DNA of 64,000 bases from Bdellovibrio sp. ZAP7 (GTDB lineage: Bacteria > Bdellovibrionota > UBA1018 > CAIMNF01): NCBI GenBank assembly GCA_945874535.1, contig CAMCGZ010000002.1, positions 1-64,000 of the forward strand, written 5' to 3'. The notes beneath the pieces are model-generated. The model did no database searches and was not told the DNA's origin. It was given only the letters and a program-made list of their open reading frames with translations. Positions 39,648 through 47,810 of the stretch are shown one piece after another (position 1 is the stretch's first letter; every line of letters begins with the position of its first letter). The position numbers and the translations under genes are program-made.

Positions 39648-40163
39648 GTGGGTCTGTGGAGTGTCATCGGAATCATTCTAGGGTTCGGGCAAGTGTCCTC
39701 GGCCGGGGTCCATCCGTCCGGGCTCAAGTACCTGGCTTCGGGGAGCCCCGGTTGTTTTGAGTGGATCCGGAGTCGGGCTTCCGCTCCTGCGGATACTGCC
39801 CGTCTTCCTGAATCCTGTCGCCAGCTGCGTACCGATTACCATCGGGTTTTGGAATCCATCCACGGAGAAAGAAAGTCCCTTCTGGGACAAGTCGGCAAGG
39901 TGCTGCAATCGGCTCGCTCGGATCAAAGCCCCTACGAAGCGATTCTTTTTTCAGTTCTCTTGAATGAGCGGAGTTTGCTTCCTGCACTCAAGAATCGTGA
40001 AAAGTTCGAAAAAAAGAAGAATCTCCGTTTCCAGTACGCATCAGCTGCGATCGGGCGCCTGGAGCGAGGTCAATGTCCAATCGGGCTTCAGTCGGTCAGT
40101 GAGTTACGAGAGCTCTGTCAGGCCAGAGATTCGGTTCTTTCCAGGGCGGGAGTGACTCCATGA
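39648..40163 (+). CDS. Exported protein of unknown function
   Basis: 171 residues from a GTG six bases after TATTCT. The N-terminus MGLWSVIGIILGFGQVSSA is a signal peptide. The mature protein is basic and mostly helical (DYHRVLESIHGERKSLLGQV; ILFSVLLNERSLLPALK) with Cys pairs at PGCFEW/ESCRQL and GQCPIG/ELCQAR. It overlaps the next exported protein gene by 4 bases. No family recognised. Confidence 0.5.
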   Translation: MGLWSVIGIILGFGQVSSAGVHPSGLKYLASGSPGCFEWIRSRASAPADTARLPESCRQLRTDYHRVLESIHGERKSLLGQVGKVLQSARSDQSPYEAILFSVLLNERSLLPALKNREKFEKKKNLRFQYASAAIGRLERGQCPIGLQSVSELRELCQARDSVLSRAGVTP

Positions 40164-41896
40164 AACTCACCGGTTGGGTCCTGATCGGAATCGGTTTCAT
40201 GCTGCAGAATGCGAGGGCGGATCTCTGTTCGGAGAAAACCGTCGAACTCGAAAAGTCCGGAGTCCGGGTGATTTCCTGCTCGAAAGTGGATTTCGGCGTG
40301 AAGGCGATCTCCGGAGATTATCAGAAGCTTCAAACTCAGCCCGTGGGTGTCAAGCCCGTGAAGATCCGTGAATCGAATCCGGATGGCAGCCCGGGAGTCT
40401 TCGTCCACGTGAACGAAGCCCCCGGTATCAAAAACTCCGTCTATTTCAATCCGGTGGTGTCTCGGGAATCCGCGCCCGTCGGGGAAGGGTTCAGTCTTAT
40501 TCAGAAGTACACCACCGCCCTGCAGTACCGGTATCCCGAAGATCCCGAGCTCGTGGCATGGATGGCCGATCCCAACGGCATGTTGAAGGACTTGGTTCCT
40601 CAACCGGATGCGAGTGCAATGTCGGGGCGGTGTCGCGTTTGGTCTGCATGGAGTCTCGATCCCGAAATCCAAGCATCCTTGAACCGGATGTCAAAAGGGA
40701 TCCTTTGCAATGAGATGATCCCTTTCACCCGGGGAGAGTTAAAAGAGCTTCTGACCGTGCTCTATCCCTCGCCCCCTTTCAGTCAGAGAAAATTCCTGGG
40801 ACAACTCTATTTCCATCCGGTCCAGTATCCAGCTGATGTCGAGGACGCCAATTTGACGCTGGCCAAACTGGGAGAACTGGGTGGGGGCACGGACTTCACT
40901 CCGGATCTGGTGCTCAAGATGGCTGCCGAGGCGAGAGCCCGCGGTGAAAACATGATCATCGATATCGATCCCGGCCGCGAAATCTGGAACCAACCTGTCG
41001 AGTGGGTGATCGATATCGCGTTCCAGGATCCGTCTTCAGAGCCGACTGCCGGGCGGACCTCGGCCGAGCTCATGAGTTCCGTTCCGGATGGTGTGGCACT
41101 CTTGAAAAATCTCCGGAAATTGGAAACGGAATTGACGGCTCTCGCATTGCGGGGAGGTCGGGAAACCTTGCAGGGGATCTGCCCGCTTCGAGTCTCGGTG
41201 GGGCTCACTTGTGCCCAAGGAAGCCAAAGATTGAGTGAACAGGCCGATGCCTTGAGCGAGGTCAGAAACGCTGCTCTGACGCGCGGATGGATTCAAGTCG
41301 GGAGAGACTTACAGGTCCGCCACAAAATACTGATCTCATACGGAGTCGAGGGACCCTTTGGTAAATCAGATGATCTGCCCGGGGCGGTTCGCGAGCTCGA
41401 TTATGCCGAGATCGGGGACCGCAAGGTTTGGTCGCCTGCCTCGGTGCCGCTCAGCCAGATTTGTGATCAGGGGTTTTCGCGTGAGGAGCGGAACAGTATT
41501 CTCTCGAGATTCGATGTGGATGCCGAGTGTGCCCGGTTCAAGAAGGGCGAGATCCGCGACCGAAAAATCATTTCAGGTGCCCTCCCGCCCAAAAAATTCG
41601 AAACCTATGTGGCAAAAGCCGGATTCGGGCATGACGCTGAATCGGCGCTCAAAAAACGGGCCTATGAGCGCCTGCTCGACATGATGAACCGGTGTGAGGT
41701 GTTTGATGATGCGGCGGCTTTCCTCGATCAAATGAATCAGGCTCTCGCCGACAATGCGCTCGACGAGTCCGAGATCGGTTCGCTGAGTTCAAAATACCGG
41801 GAGATATCACGGTTTCTCGATCCGGGCTTTTTAAGATCGGAACTGGATGGCTCCGATAATGGAAAGAGAATTCGAAAAGTACTGCTCGGAGACTGA
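40160..41896 (+). CDS. Large exported protein of unknown function
   Basis: 578 residues with signal peptide MKLTGWVLIGIGFMLQNARA. It starts inside the stop of the preceding small exported protein. The sequence contains scattered Cys (DLCSEKTVEL; VISCSKVDFG; GRCRVWSAW), FIPGREIWNQPVEW-like acidic-aromatic stretches (IDIDPGREIWNQPVEW), and a helical C-terminal part ending in DGSDNGKRIRKVLLGD. I see no known enzyme motif. Together the pair may form one secreted unit; their only company is the opposing SGNH/hydrolase pair. Confidence 0.5.
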   Translation: MKLTGWVLIGIGFMLQNARADLCSEKTVELEKSGVRVISCSKVDFGVKAISGDYQKLQTQPVGVKPVKIRESNPDGSPGVFVHVNEAPGIKNSVYFNPVVSRESAPVGEGFSLIQKYTTALQYRYPEDPELVAWMADPNGMLKDLVPQPDASAMSGRCRVWSAWSLDPEIQASLNRMSKGILCNEMIPFTRGELKELLTVLYPSPPFSQRKFLGQLYFHPVQYPADVEDANLTLAKLGELGGGTDFTPDLVLKMAAEARARGENMIIDIDPGREIWNQPVEWVIDIAFQDPSSEPTAGRTSAELMSSVPDGVALLKNLRKLETELTALALRGGRETLQGICPLRVSVGLTCAQGSQRLSEQADALSEVRNAALTRGWIQVGRDLQVRHKILISYGVEGPFGKSDDLPGAVRELDYAEIGDRKVWSPASVPLSQICDQGFSREERNSILSRFDVDAECARFKKGEIRDRKIISGALPPKKFETYVAKAGFGHDAESALKKRAYERLLDMMNRCEVFDDAAAFLDQMNQALADNALDESEIGSLSSKYREISRFLDPGFLRSELDGSDNGKRIRKVLLGD

Positions 41897-41901
41897 GAGT
41901 C

Positions 41902-42570
41902 TCAGAGCGACTCGATGACTTTGTAAACCTGCGATGCCCATTCTTTTGCAATGGGGATCATGCTCGAGGTGCTGTAATGGACACCGTCTCCGCCGGTATC
42001 CGGGTAGCGGGTGAATTGCAGGCTGTCGAACCACTGGCAACGTGCGCTGACGAGTTTCTCCAAGCGTGCGACCAGGAGCTTCCGCTCTTCACGGTATTTT
42101 CTAGAATCGGGCGGACTCACCCAGAGACACTTGGCTCCCGTCGAATCGATGTCTTGCAGGAGTTGCTCGGTATCCCTGACGAGGGTGGCATCCGGATATC
42201 CCACCATGTAATTGGCCCCGAGTTCGACGATGATCAGATCCGGCTTCTTCTCGCTGAGCAGTCCGGAGAGCAGGGGAGTGGGGGCCTTCAGGGTCTCGGT
42301 CATCTTTCCGGATGCATCGATTTTGAGGAATCCACAGGGGGTCGACGTCCCCGTGTAGAACCACCGGATGATCGAACCGCAACTGGCCACGGTCCGGACT
42401 TCGCGACTCGGATCCGAGCGGAGTAGGGAATCGAGAGTTTTACCGAAAGCCCCGACCGAATGGGAATCCCCGATCAACAAAACAGTGGGATTCGATTCAG
42501 CAGAACAAAATCCTCCGGTGAATGTCGAAGTGGTCAAAATCAACAGAGCGAAAGCGGTACGGGGTTTCAT
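41902..42570 (-). CDS. Exported SGNH/GDSL-type hydrolase
   Basis: 222 residues from MKPRTAFALLILTTSTFTGG (signal peptide); GGAGACCCTG lies before the ATG. SGNH blocks: VLLIGDSHSVGAFG (Ser), VASCGSI (Gly), IVELGANYMVGYP (Asn), and GGDGVHYSTSSM (Asp and His). Members remove acyl or acetyl groups from sugars or lipids, often on cell-wall polymers. Its ATG overlaps the stop of the alpha/beta hydrolase gene by one base, so both are made together. Confidence 0.75.
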   Translation of the reverse strand: MKPRTAFALLILTTSTFTGGFCSAESNPTVLLIGDSHSVGAFGKTLDSLLRSDPSREVRTVASCGSIIRWFYTGTSTPCGFLKIDASGKMTETLKAPTPLLSGLLSEKKPDLIIVELGANYMVGYPDATLVRDTEQLLQDIDSTGAKCLWVSPPDSRKYREERKLLVARLEKLVSARCQWFDSLQFTRYPDTGGDGVHYSTSSMIPIAKEWASQVYKVIESL

Positions 42571-43406
42571 CAGGGTCTCCTCTGGCGCGTGTCCCATCGT
42601 GCTGGGACGATTGAATAATGGTCGAAGCTCTGGTCGTTCCGGATTTCCCTGATCAAGGTCGCGGCGGAAGTCCTCACAGTCCGCGTGAAGCCGTCGACTT
42701 CGGCCGGACCCGGGATTGAAATGGATCGGGAGTGCTTTGCGGTCGGCGAGGTGACCGAAACCACTTCAAGTGTTCTCGGATTCAGCGGGTCGTTGATGCG
42801 AGTGACCCAGGTCTTGAAAAAAGCCGCAGTACCCGGGTCATAAGTCGCATCGAGTAGAATCACCCGGTCGAGCAAGGTGTCGTCCGGATCGATCGCTTGT
42901 GCCGCGATGGCCCCCCCGCCACTGTGGGCGCTCAGGGTCCAGGGCAGATCTTGAGTGCGAATCATTCCTGTCACCGCATTTTTCCATTTGGTGAAATCAG
43001 CCGAATTTTTGAACAGCGCCTTGTAGTCGTCGACGTGCCCGCGACTCAGAGGCATGATCACGGTATCGGCTGAGGGTTCACAGACATCACGATGCAGACC
43101 GTAGGCCAGCACCATTTTGAGCGCATCGCGAGCAGCGGGTGTTTTCCCGGAGGGCCATGCAAAATCATACGAAGGATTCAGAGCCTCTCCCGAGGGTTTA
43201 TGACTCCACCCGTGAAGGTGGATCCGGAACCGTTGAACGGGTGCCTCAGGAACTGAAATCCAGGCTGTCGGTCGCGAATACCCGCCGGTCGGCTCGAGCA
43301 AACAGAGTTCGGCCGAACAAGGAGAGCCCGGAACGGGGGTGCAACTCACATCCGTGACGGCCTCGGCCCGGACGATCCAGGGTAAGAGTATCAGTAATGC
43401 CAACAT
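42570..43406 (-). CDS. Exported alpha/beta-hydrolase-like protein
   Basis: 278 residues with a short signal peptide (MLALLILLPWIVRAEA). RFRIHLHGWSH is the oxyanion-hole strand, and WTLSAHSGGGAIAA the nucleophile elbow (S-x-S-G-G variant of GxSxG, here AHSGGG). VILLDATYDPG may give the acid. A His near the C-terminus (DQSFDHYSIVPARW) completes a plausible triad. Probably an esterase acting outside the cytoplasm; substrate unknown. First gene of a two-gene unit with the SGNH hydrolase. Confidence 0.65.
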   Translation of the reverse strand: MLALLILLPWIVRAEAVTDVSCTPVPGSPCSAELCLLEPTGGYSRPTAWISVPEAPVQRFRIHLHGWSHKPSGEALNPSYDFAWPSGKTPAARDALKMVLAYGLHRDVCEPSADTVIMPLSRGHVDDYKALFKNSADFTKWKNAVTGMIRTQDLPWTLSAHSGGGAIAAQAIDPDDTLLDRVILLDATYDPGTAAFFKTWVTRINDPLNPRTLEVVSVTSPTAKHSRSISIPGPAEVDGFTRTVRTSAATLIREIRNDQSFDHYSIVPARWDTRQRRP

Positions 43407-43508
43407 GCGCCCCGCACGATACCAAGACCGTAGTCAGAAGAAAACCCGGTAATTATTCAATTATTACAATTATTTGAATCTACTGTTCGATGAAAGCTCT
43501 CACCCCTG

Positions 43509-43536
43509 TCAAGTTTTTGCGTTCGAGGACCGATAC
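43509..43536 (+). promoter_or_regulatory. Sigma-28 (FliA)-type promoter of motAB
   Basis: TCAAGTTT (43509-43516), 12-base spacer, ACCGATAC (43529-43536). Same spacing and -35 core as the cheA promoter. Transcription would start near 43544, just ahead of the GAGGAG ribosome site of motA. Confidence 0.7.
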
Positions 43537-43553
43537 TAGGAAGAGGAGAAACT

Positions 43554-44411
43554 ATGGTAATCGTCGGCGGGATCATCGTGATCGGATGCGTGCTCGGGGG
43601 CTATGTGCTCCACCATGGGAATATCATGGTGTTGAACCAACCCACCGAATTCCTCATCATTTTCGGTGCGGCAGCAGGAGCTCTGGTGATCGGCAACTCG
43701 CCGGCCCAGATCAAGGCGATCATTCATTCGATTCTAAATGCCTTGAAGTCCAAGCCGAATACCAAGGAACAATACCTGGAATTGCTCATGTGTCTTTATG
43801 AGCTTTGCAAAGTGGTGAAAACCAACCCGCTTTCTCTAGAACCCCATGTCGAAAACCCCGGCTCTTCAGAAATCTTCAAACGCTATCCCGGTGTGCTTGC
43901 GAATCACCATGCGCTCCATTTCCTGTGCGATACCTTGAAAGTCCAGGTGTCCTCACCGATGAGTCCTTACGATCTCGAAGATCTGATGGATAAGGATATC
44001 AAATCTGCGCACGAGGAAGAACTTCACGCACCGACCATCATCTCCAAGCTTGGGGACGCGATGCCGGGTCTCGGGATCGTCGCTGCGGTTCTCGGGGTCG
44101 TGATCACCATGGGCGCTCTCTCCGAAGGTAAGGAAGCGATCGGTAAGAACGTCGCGGCCGCTCTCGTCGGAACCTTCATCGGGATCTTGATTTCTTACGG
44201 ATTCATGCAGCCTCTGGCCACCAAAATTGAAGCGGACATCCATGATGCCGGCAAGTACATCGATGTGATCAAATCGGCAGTCCTGGCGTTGGCCAAGGAG
44301 TGCGCTCCGAAGGTGTGTGTGGAGTTCGCTCGTCGTACGGTTCCTCCGGGAGTCCGTCCGAGCTTCGATGAAGTCGATAAAGCCACCTCCGGCCAAAAGG
44401 CCGCAGCGTGA
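43554..44411 (+). CDS. motA: Flagellar motor stator protein MotA
   Basis: 285 residues. Four transmembrane spans: VIVGGIIVIGCVLGGYVL, FLIIFGAAAGALVIG, PGLGIVAAVLGVVITMGAL and AAALVGTFIGILISYGFMQP. The cytoplasmic loop has conserved charged and Pro residues for rotor contact. With MotB it forms the proton (or sodium) channel that drives flagellar rotation. GAGGAG precedes the ATG by 6 bases; motB follows after 14 bases. Confidence 0.95.
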   Translation: MVIVGGIIVIGCVLGGYVLHHGNIMVLNQPTEFLIIFGAAAGALVIGNSPAQIKAIIHSILNALKSKPNTKEQYLELLMCLYELCKVVKTNPLSLEPHVENPGSSEIFKRYPGVLANHHALHFLCDTLKVQVSSPMSPYDLEDLMDKDIKSAHEEELHAPTIISKLGDAMPGLGIVAAVLGVVITMGALSEGKEAIGKNVAAALVGTFIGILISYGFMQPLATKIEADIHDAGKYIDVIKSAVLALAKECAPKVCVEFARRTVPPGVRPSFDEVDKATSGQKAAA

Positions 44412-44425
44412 TCGGAGACTGAATC

Positions 44426-45208
44426 GTGGCAAAGGACAAAGAAAAAGGCGTCACCATTGTCATCAAGAAAGTCCAGGGCGGGCATGGCGGTGGCCATGGT
44501 GGAGCCTGGAAGGTGGCCTACGCCGATTTCGTGACCGCCATGATGGCCTTCTTTCTGGTGCTCTGGCTCACCAGCGCTGACGAAGAGACCAAGTCGATTG
44601 TTTCACACTACTTCAATCATCCGAACACCCCTTACAACAAGGGAAGAGATGAGAAAACCACTGAGGCCATCCCGCTCGGGGAACGTTACGGCCAAGGGGA
44701 TTCGATGAACAAAGGGGCCGAAGGTGCGGTGCCCGATGATCTGGTTCAGCAGCCTCTGAAAGATCTGAAAGACGAAGTCGAATCCAAACTGGGCGACGTC
44801 ACCTTCGGACTCGAGCTCGATTCGGATGTCGAGGTCCTGAAGTTCTCCATTCCGGGCGATGACTTGTTCGTACCGGGCGGCACGGAACTGAAGAAAGAAG
44901 CCCATAAACGGCTTGAGCAACTCTCCATAATTTTCCAGAAGGTCCAAGGAAATGTGCTGATTGAAGGACACCTAGACAAAAAACCACCGGTTTCGGGTGA
45001 AGACCCCTATCTGTTTTCGACCGAGCGTGCGATTTCGGTCATGAATTATTTTGTGAAGAATCAACGGATGGACGAGGCTCGCTTCTGCCCCCGCGGTATC
45101 GCCTCACGGCGTGCATGGAGCATGAACAGCCGTGGGATCGCTTCGGATGATTCCCGGAATCGCAGGGTGGAGTTCACCGTTTCGCTCCGGAATATCTGTC
45201 AGGAGTAG
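44426..45208 (+). CDS. motB: Flagellar motor stator protein MotB
   Basis: 260 residues from GTG, with GGAG 8 bases upstream. The single span WKVAYADFVTAMMAFFLVLW carries the essential ion-binding Asp. The periplasmic part contains an OmpA-like peptidoglycan-binding domain (NVLIEGHLDKKPPVSGEDPY; FSTERAISVMNYFVKNQRM; ASDDSRNRRVEFTV), anchoring the stator. GHGGGHGG near the N-terminus is a His/Gly stretch found in many delta-proteobacterial MotB. Ends overlapping the LysR gene by 10 bases. Confidence 0.95.
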   Translation: MAKDKEKGVTIVIKKVQGGHGGGHGGAWKVAYADFVTAMMAFFLVLWLTSADEETKSIVSHYFNHPNTPYNKGRDEKTTEAIPLGERYGQGDSMNKGAEGAVPDDLVQQPLKDLKDEVESKLGDVTFGLELDSDVEVLKFSIPGDDLFVPGGTELKKEAHKRLEQLSIIFQKVQGNVLIEGHLDKKPPVSGEDPYLFSTERAISVMNYFVKNQRMDEARFCPRGIASRRAWSMNSRGIASDDSRNRRVEFTVSLRNICQE

Positions 45209-46068
45209 GATTCTCCGAGTTTCAAGAGCTCATGAATGAACTTCTTGTGCGGGTGACTCCTGCGCCAGGCGAGGTAGAGCGTCCGGTTCGATCCTTTGCC
45301 GAGGGGTGTGAAGCGTAGGGCTCCGGCTTCCACTGCTTTTTTACAAGTGTGAAGGGGGAGTACGGTCGCGGTCTTCGGATTGGCCGCGACAAATCCGGCG
45401 AGAGCTGCCAGATCATTCCAATAGAGTCGATAAACCGGTGGAGCCATTTTCTGGCGCCGGACCAACCACTCGTCGACTGGATTCGTCTGACTCGAAAGGG
45501 TGCACCAAGCCCAGGCTGCCAGGGTGGACCTGCGCTCGGGATCCAATGTGGACCCCGGGTGTGAGACGATTCCCCACTGCTCCGTGAATACGGGTTTACA
45601 AATGAAGTCACTCAGATCTTCCTGGTGTTCCAGGATCCCCGCATCGAGTCCCGCCTGAACCAACTCGAATGATACCCGAGACAGCGCCGAGACGTGAACA
45701 TCGAGGCACAAACCGGGATGAGCCTGGTTCCGTCCGGTCCACCAGGGGAGCAGCACCTCCCGCATGAAGATCTGGGGTCCCACAATGCCGAAGTGTTCGG
45801 GTTCATCCTGGTGTTGGTGCAGTTTTCTGATACCGGAGCCCCAGGATAACAGCAGTTGTTCGGCCATGCGGGCCAGTTCGCGGGCCGCCGGGGTGGGCTC
45901 GAGTCCGCGAGGTCCTCTGCGATCGAAGAGTCTCACTCCGAGCTCGGCTTCCAGGTTCTGCAGTCGCTTGGAAAGCGCCGATTGTGTCATCCGGAATCGG
46001 TCGGAGGTCCGACTCATGTGAGGGTCCTCCACGAGGCTTTTCAGAATCTCCAGATTCTTTAATTCCAT
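45199..46068 (-). CDS. LysR-family transcriptional regulator
   Basis: 289 residues. N-terminal winged helix: NLEILKSLVEDPHMSRTSDR and FRMTQSALSKRLQNLEAELG, then VRLFDRRGPRGLEPTPAA, the LysR HTH signature. The effector domain runs from about residue 95. Its divergent neighbour at 46133 is a plausible target. The ATG lies 6 bases after TATTAT with no ribosome site. Confidence 0.9.
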   Translation of the reverse strand: MELKNLEILKSLVEDPHMSRTSDRFRMTQSALSKRLQNLEAELGVRLFDRRGPRGLEPTPAARELARMAEQLLLSWGSGIRKLHQHQDEPEHFGIVGPQIFMREVLLPWWTGRNQAHPGLCLDVHVSALSRVSFELVQAGLDAGILEHQEDLSDFICKPVFTEQWGIVSHPGSTLDPERRSTLAAWAWCTLSSQTNPVDEWLVRRQKMAPPVYRLYWNDLAALAGFVAANPKTATVLPLHTCKKAVEAGALRFTPLGKGSNRTLYLAWRRSHPHKKFIHELLKLGESYS

Positions 46069-46074
46069 ATAGGA

Positions 46075-46107
46075 ATAATAATATCACATAAAATGACTTT
46101 TACTCAT
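46075..46107. promoter_or_regulatory. lysR -10 box and a T-N11-A type palindrome
   Basis: Minus-strand TATTAT (46075-46080) sits 6 bases before the lysR ATG. At 46093-46107, ATGA-N7-TCAT is a perfect inverted repeat of the T-N11-A form bound by LysR regulators. The interval between the divergent genes is AT-rich compared with the surroundings. Confidence 0.45.
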
Positions 46108-46132
46108 ATCCAATCAGGGGTAAAAGGGGGCC

Positions 46133-46606
46133 ATGAAAGTTCAAGTTCTGATCCTCCTCGGTCTCCTCACTCTTCTTCAGTCTCCGGCTCGCGCGGACGA
46201 ATCCGGCATTTCTCCCAGAATCCTAAGCTATCTGATCGACCGGGTCCGGAACTGCGTGGTTCTGCCTTACACCCTGAACGATCGGAATCAAAAAGTTTAT
46301 CATGCCCTCCAGAGTCATTGTCCTGAGGTGAAGGTGACTGCTCCCGGAGTGGCCCGTGCCCGTGTTGCGGCCCATCCCTTCGAGATCCGGATCGCGGAGT
46401 CGTCCTACTCGGATGGGGATTTTTTCGATGTCGAGTTTGCTGATCTTCGCACCGGTGAGAAGTCGCGTTTTGAAGGCATCCTCGCTTTCGGAGACGTGCT
46501 TCTGGCAGTGCTGGGTGGCCGGACCGAAGGTTTGAACGAGAAACTCGTCCAGCCCGGGCCCGCTCTTGAAGCCGGGAATCGCAATCTTCTCAGAAGCCGC
46601 TTTTGA
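46133..46606 (+). CDS. Exported protein of unknown function, divergent from lysR
   Basis: 157 residues with signal peptide MKVQVLILLGLLTLLQSPARA and an AAAAGGGGG ribosome site. The mature part is a beta-rich domain (VKVTAPGVARARVAAHPFEI; SYSDGDFFDVEFADLRTG) with two Cys (RNCVV, SHCPE) likely to form a disulphide. No known family. It overlaps the thioesterase gene tail to tail by 17 bases. Regulation by the divergent LysR protein is plausible. Confidence 0.55.
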   Translation: MKVQVLILLGLLTLLQSPARADESGISPRILSYLIDRVRNCVVLPYTLNDRNQKVYHALQSHCPEVKVTAPGVARARVAAHPFEIRIAESSYSDGDFFDVEFADLRTGEKSRFEGILAFGDVLLAVLGGRTEGLNEKLVQPGPALEAGNRNLLRSRF

Positions 46607-47081
46607 ATCTCGCGAGCTGCTCTTCACTCAAGATGTGAAAAATCCCCTGACCGGAAACGAAGGGAACCCCTTCGGTATTGAAGACGGTGGAATGGATCTC
46701 GAGTGTTCGTGATTCGACGCTCACCAAGCGGGTGAGCACTCTCGCATCGAGCGAGATCGGAATCGCTCTGGCATAATGAATCTGCAGAGATCGGGTCACG
46801 CAGGTGTGGTCGCGGTCCCACGCAAGAACCCCCATGACTTCATCGATCAAACCCGCTGATGCGCCTCCATGCACATGGCCCGGAGGACCTTCAGCCCGGG
46901 GCTTGAAAGTCACCCGGGTCAGAAGCCAATCCGGGCTTGTTGGAGATTTCCAATGGGAAACCTCGTAGAGCGGGCTATCGGGACCTGAGACAAAGCTTCT
47001 TTCCCAATTTAGAAATCTCGGTCGGGTGGGAAAGTCGAACTCCGACAACGGCCTGAACTCGACCTGCCAGGGCAGGCTCAC
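46590..47081 (-). CDS. Hotdog-fold thioesterase (PaaI-like)
   Basis: 163 residues. The hotdog core contains GPPGHVHGGASAGLIDEVMG, where the HGG(A/x)xxxLxD element supplies the catalytic acid and CoA site, followed by CVTRSLQIHYARAIPISL and LARFKSGF at the end. It would hydrolyse an acyl-CoA or acyl-carrier thioester in the cytoplasm. GTG start overlapping the stop of the preceding exported-protein gene (GTGA). Confidence 0.8.
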   Translation of the reverse strand: MSLPWQVEFRPLSEFDFPTRPRFLNWERSFVSGPDSPLYEVSHWKSPTSPDWLLTRVTFKPRAEGPPGHVHGGASAGLIDEVMGVLAWDRDHTCVTRSLQIHYARAIPISLDARVLTRLVSVESRTLEIHSTVFNTEGVPFVSGQGIFHILSEEQLARFKSGF

Positions 47082-47458
47082 GGCTCGTCCCGTTCGAAGA
47101 GACTCGGACGATAGAACTCGCGGTATTCGTGGTAGAGCGTGACCTCACAGCCTTTTTCCATTTCAAATCCCTGACCGGAGTCGAGGATCGTCATCTCCAC
47201 CCGGGCCTCGGCCATTTCTGAGGTGCAGGGATAATGGCGCAGTCTCAAGACCTGGACCTTGATGGACGGGAGCGGTTCAGAATGATTGACCGCGAATTTA
47301 GCGCCTTTTTCAAACCGAAGAGCAGGGGTGACGGTCACAGGTGCGGCCAGGTGTACCAGGATTCCGGGCTCGAGATCGACCCAATTCAGGAGTGGAGTCG
47401 AAGCAAGCGCTTGGCTGGTGAAGAATCCTTGGGCGATGAAGGTCAGTAAGAGACTCAT
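47078..47458 (-). CDS. Small exported protein of unknown function
   Basis: 126 residues. MSLLLTFIAQGFFTSQALA is a signal peptide. The mature domain is beta-rich with two Cys (YPCTSEM; KGCEVTL). It overlaps the thioesterase gene by 4 bases and is the first gene of the pair. No family recognised. Confidence 0.5.
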   Translation of the reverse strand: MSLLLTFIAQGFFTSQALASTPLLNWVDLEPGILVHLAAPVTVTPALRFEKGAKFAVNHSEPLPSIKVQVLRLRHYPCTSEMAEARVEMTILDSGQGFEMEKGCEVTLYHEYREFYRPSLFERDEP

Positions 47459-47481
47459 GTGAGCATCATAGGAGAAGGAAG

Positions 47482-47791
47482 CCCGGGATAAAAGCCCAGG
47501 CGCGTCATGAGATTTGTCCCGGGTGGAGGGGATTTCGTCCCATGGTCTGGGCTCTCTTCGGTTAAAAACTCAGTGATTCGAGCCCTGCTCCGGTGGCATC
47601 GCTCTTGCTTTTGATTCAGGCGGCACGAGCGGCTGGAAGGCAGGTGGTGTGCTTATGGAGAAATCCAAAGATGACTGAGTGTCTTGTTCGTGATCGCCGG
47701 GCCTTGAGCCCGGAATGGCGGTTGAACCAGTGATTCGATCGCTGCCCGGCCCGGAGCCATGAGGTTCCGGGCCGGGCTCATCATCATTTTT
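47482..47791 (+). ncRNA. Hairpin-rich leader or small RNA before the CBS/baeRF genes
   Basis: The 350 bases between divergent genes hold no convincing reading frame but several inverted repeats: CCCGGGA (47482-47488) with TCCCGGG (47517-47523); AGCCCAG (47493-47499) with CTGGGCT (47547-47553), mutually exclusive with the first; CCGGGC (47697-47702) with GCCCGG (47708-47713); and a terminator-like stem. This looks like a structured 5' leader or an independent small RNA. No promoter was found with confidence. Confidence 0.4.
47744..47791 (+). terminator. Terminator-like hairpin 20 bases before the CBS gene
   Basis: A 12-bp perfect stem GCCCGGCCCGGA / TCCGGGCCGGGC (47744-47755 with 47766-47777), loop closable by three more pairs, is followed by TCATCATCATTTTT. 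It lies just upstream of the ribosome site of the CBS gene, so it could end a small RNA or work as an attenuator. Confidence 0.55.
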
Positions 47792-47810
47792 GAGCCAATG
47801 GGAGTGAATT

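Noticed and set aside
41837-41858. TTAAGATC-N13-TCCGATAA resembling a sigma-28 promoter
   Set aside because: It lies inside the coding end of the exported protein gene with no gene in that direction downstream.
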